From positions 806,001 to 870,000 of the forward strand of contig NZ_JAJVKV010000002.1 of NCBI RefSeq assembly GCF_024198175.1: a DNA stretch of 64,000 nucleotides, read 5' to 3'. The notes beneath the pieces are model-generated. The model had not been told where the DNA came from. It did no database searches and saw nothing but the letters and a program-made list of their open reading frames with translations. The stretch is from Pyxidicoccus xibeiensis. GTDB taxonomy: Bacteria > Myxococcota > Myxococcia > Myxococcales > Myxococcaceae. Both the position numbers and the translations under genes were made by a program. This document shows positions 63,018 through 64,000 of this stretch, in pieces; the first letter of the stretch is position 1; the number at the start of each line of letters is the position of its first letter.

Positions 63018-63551
63018 ATGCCGACCGAGGTCATCGTCCAGTCCACGTTGTTCGAGTCCCTCGTCCGCTTCACCAGGCCCGACACGAAGCTCCGCGCCGC
63101 GTACCTCTCGGCGGGGTACGACGTGGACAAGCCCCGCGCGACCTATCCGGCCTCCGTGTACCTGGCCTGCCAGGACGCGGCGGTGCGCCACCTCTTCCCG
63201 GGGCGGGAGCGCAAGGAGGCGCTGAGGGAGCTGGGGCGGGAGATGGTGCGCGCCTACTTCGACACGCTGGTGGGCCGGGTGGTGGGCGTGGCGCTGAAGA
63301 TGGCCGGCCCCGAGCGTGCGATGAAGCGCGTGGGGCTCAGCTTCAGCTCGGTGGTGTCCCCGGTGGACATCCAGACCGAGTCCCTGGGGCCCGCCGACTG
63401 GCGCGTCCGCTTCCGCGGCTACCCCTTCCCGGCGGACGCCGCCGCGGGCACCTGCGAGGGAGCCCTGCGCCAGGCCGGCGCCACCGCGCCGCGCGTGGAG
63501 TTGGAGCGCTTCGAGCCGCCCAACGGCTTCGACCTGCGCATCCGCTGGTAG
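63018..63551 (+). CDS. TIGR02265/DUF2378 family protein
   Basis: A 177-residue protein starting MPTEVIVQSTLFESLVRF. The pattern D-V-D-K-P-R-A-T-Y-P-A-S-V-Y and the closing strand NGFDLRIRW fit TIGR02265/DUF2378, a family almost confined to myxobacteria with many copies per genome. The function is unknown. It has no membrane segment. It lies alone between the small gene and the terminal gene of the window. Confidence 0.85.
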   Translation: MPTEVIVQSTLFESLVRFTRPDTKLRAAYLSAGYDVDKPRATYPASVYLACQDAAVRHLFPGRERKEALRELGREMVRAYFDTLVGRVVGVALKMAGPERAMKRVGLSFSSVVSPVDIQTESLGPADWRVRFRGYPFPADAAAGTCEGALRQAGATAPRVELERFEPPNGFDLRIRW

Positions 63552-63596
63552 CGCGGCGCCTCCCCGGCGGCTGTCCGCCAGGGAGGGCCGGTGCGC

Positions 63597-64000
63597 TCAC
63601 GGCGTGGAGGGCGTCCCCATCGCGAGGGGCTCGCCCTCGGTCGGCTGCGTCACGTTGTCGTCGGACGTGCGGTCGATGAGCTTGTTGAGCGGATCGACTC
63701 CCACCTGCGCCGGCTTCACGGGCACGGTGAAGGTGACCTCCGACTCGCCCTTGGCCACCTTGCGCTTCTCCAGGAAGACGGCCTCGCCCTTCTCGTCGAG
63801 CGCGCCGACGTCCATCCAGTCGCTGAACTCCAGCTCCTGCTGCGCGCCCTTGTCGTCGCTGCGGAACTTCTTCGCCATCACCTTGAGCGTGACGTCCCAC
63901 GTGCCCTGGGCGTTCTTCCGCACCGTCGCGGACACGGCCCGGTTGTCGTAGAGGGTGATCGTCTCGAAGAGGTCCTCGAGGAGGTACTGGTACTCCGGGG
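63597..64000 (-). CDS. C-terminal end of an M1-aminopeptidase/ABC-permease-type protein (partial)
   Basis: The last 134 codons of a gene whose start lies beyond base 64000. The visible protein (YLLEDLFETITLYDNRAVSATV, EFSDWMDVGALDEKG, VGVDPLNKLIDRTSDDNVTQ) matches the C-terminal region of fused ABC-transporter-permease/M1-family aminopeptidase proteins. These have ABC-2 membrane segments in front and a zinc aminopeptidase domain behind. The zinc site is not in this part. It ends with a stop at 63597-63599. Confidence 0.75.
   Translation of the reverse strand, partial: PEYQYLLEDLFETITLYDNRAVSATVRKNAQGTWDVTLKVMAKKFRSDDKGAQQELEFSDWMDVGALDEKGEAVFLEKRKVAKGESEVTFTVPVKPAQVGVDPLNKLIDRTSDDNVTQPTEGEPLAMGTPSTP

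Overview
The window is high-GC bacterial chromosome with very dense coding and almost no A+T-rich spacer. It carries TIGR02265/DUF2378, three Ser/Thr protein kinases, an FHA-linked sigma-54 activator, an ADOP-type permease with a PadR repressor, Imm11/DUF1629 and many lipoproteins of unknown function. This combination points to a myxobacterium of the Myxococcus/Corallococcus/Pyxidicoccus kind. No rRNA, tRNA, CRISPR array, transposase or phage gene was seen. Most of the DNA looks like ordinary chromosome with a few accessory islands.

Layout. 1-3210 (minus) is a type VI secretion effector module: a TIGR02270 HEAT-repeat protein, a PAAR-like DUF4150 protein, an AHH nuclease toxin and an Imm11 immunity protein cut by the window edge. 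3379-6318 (minus) is an ABC export pair with a membrane-anchored partner. 6572-12924 (plus) holds hemB, a DUF4177 protein, an RDD membrane protein overlapping a tandem-duplicated Ddl-like ATP-grasp ligase, a DmpA-type P1 aminopeptidase and a 38-residue very basic protein. 12955-17594 has a lipoprotein-like gene, an AI-2E-family transporter, a predicted outer-membrane barrel, a lipoprotein and a TPR-like protein. 17602-20603 (minus) is ADOP plus PadR. 20748-24943 (plus) has a hypothetical gene, a membrane-embedded spermidine-synthase-like protein and a PIG-V-like mannosyltransferase, followed by a broken lipoprotein gene.

25439-28896 (minus) is a kinase and two integral membrane genes. 29098-33870 holds surface or lipoprotein genes, a quinone-reductase-like enzyme, a VOC protein and a divergent LysR/aldo-keto reductase pair. 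33872-39866 (minus) is a sugar-lactone-oxidase-like flavoenzyme behind a three-gene DUF1501/DUF1552 and DUF1588/DUF1585 cytochrome-type operon. 39951-42699 (minus) is an unusual tight operon of an RNA ligase, a divergent Ham1/ITPase-fold protein with a duplicated C-terminal module, and an AbiEii-type nucleotidyltransferase. It is the best candidate here for an undescribed RNA-acting system. 42778-44311 (minus) is an ECF sigma factor, its membrane anti-sigma factor and a small gene, with a recognisable ECF promoter directly upstream.

44551-64000 holds a membrane metallophosphoesterase, a lipoprotein FKBP isomerase, a TPR/cyclic-nucleotide-binding protein, a metzincin-like TPR lipoprotein, an EF-G paralogue behind a structured leader, a methyltransferase, and a secreted GH5 enzyme with duplicated modules. 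After these come a PEGA protein and PEGA kinase overlapping the start of an FHA/sigma-54 activator, a third kinase, a DEAD-box helicase, small genes, DUF2378, and the end of an M1-aminopeptidase/ABC-permease gene.

How it works together: the kinases, FHA/sigma-54 activator, ECF unit, LysR and PadR provide signalling around envelope and export genes. The Shine-Dalgarno regions of at least two genes sit inside strong hairpins, which suggests translational control. Functions are inferred from motifs read by eye; no database search was run.
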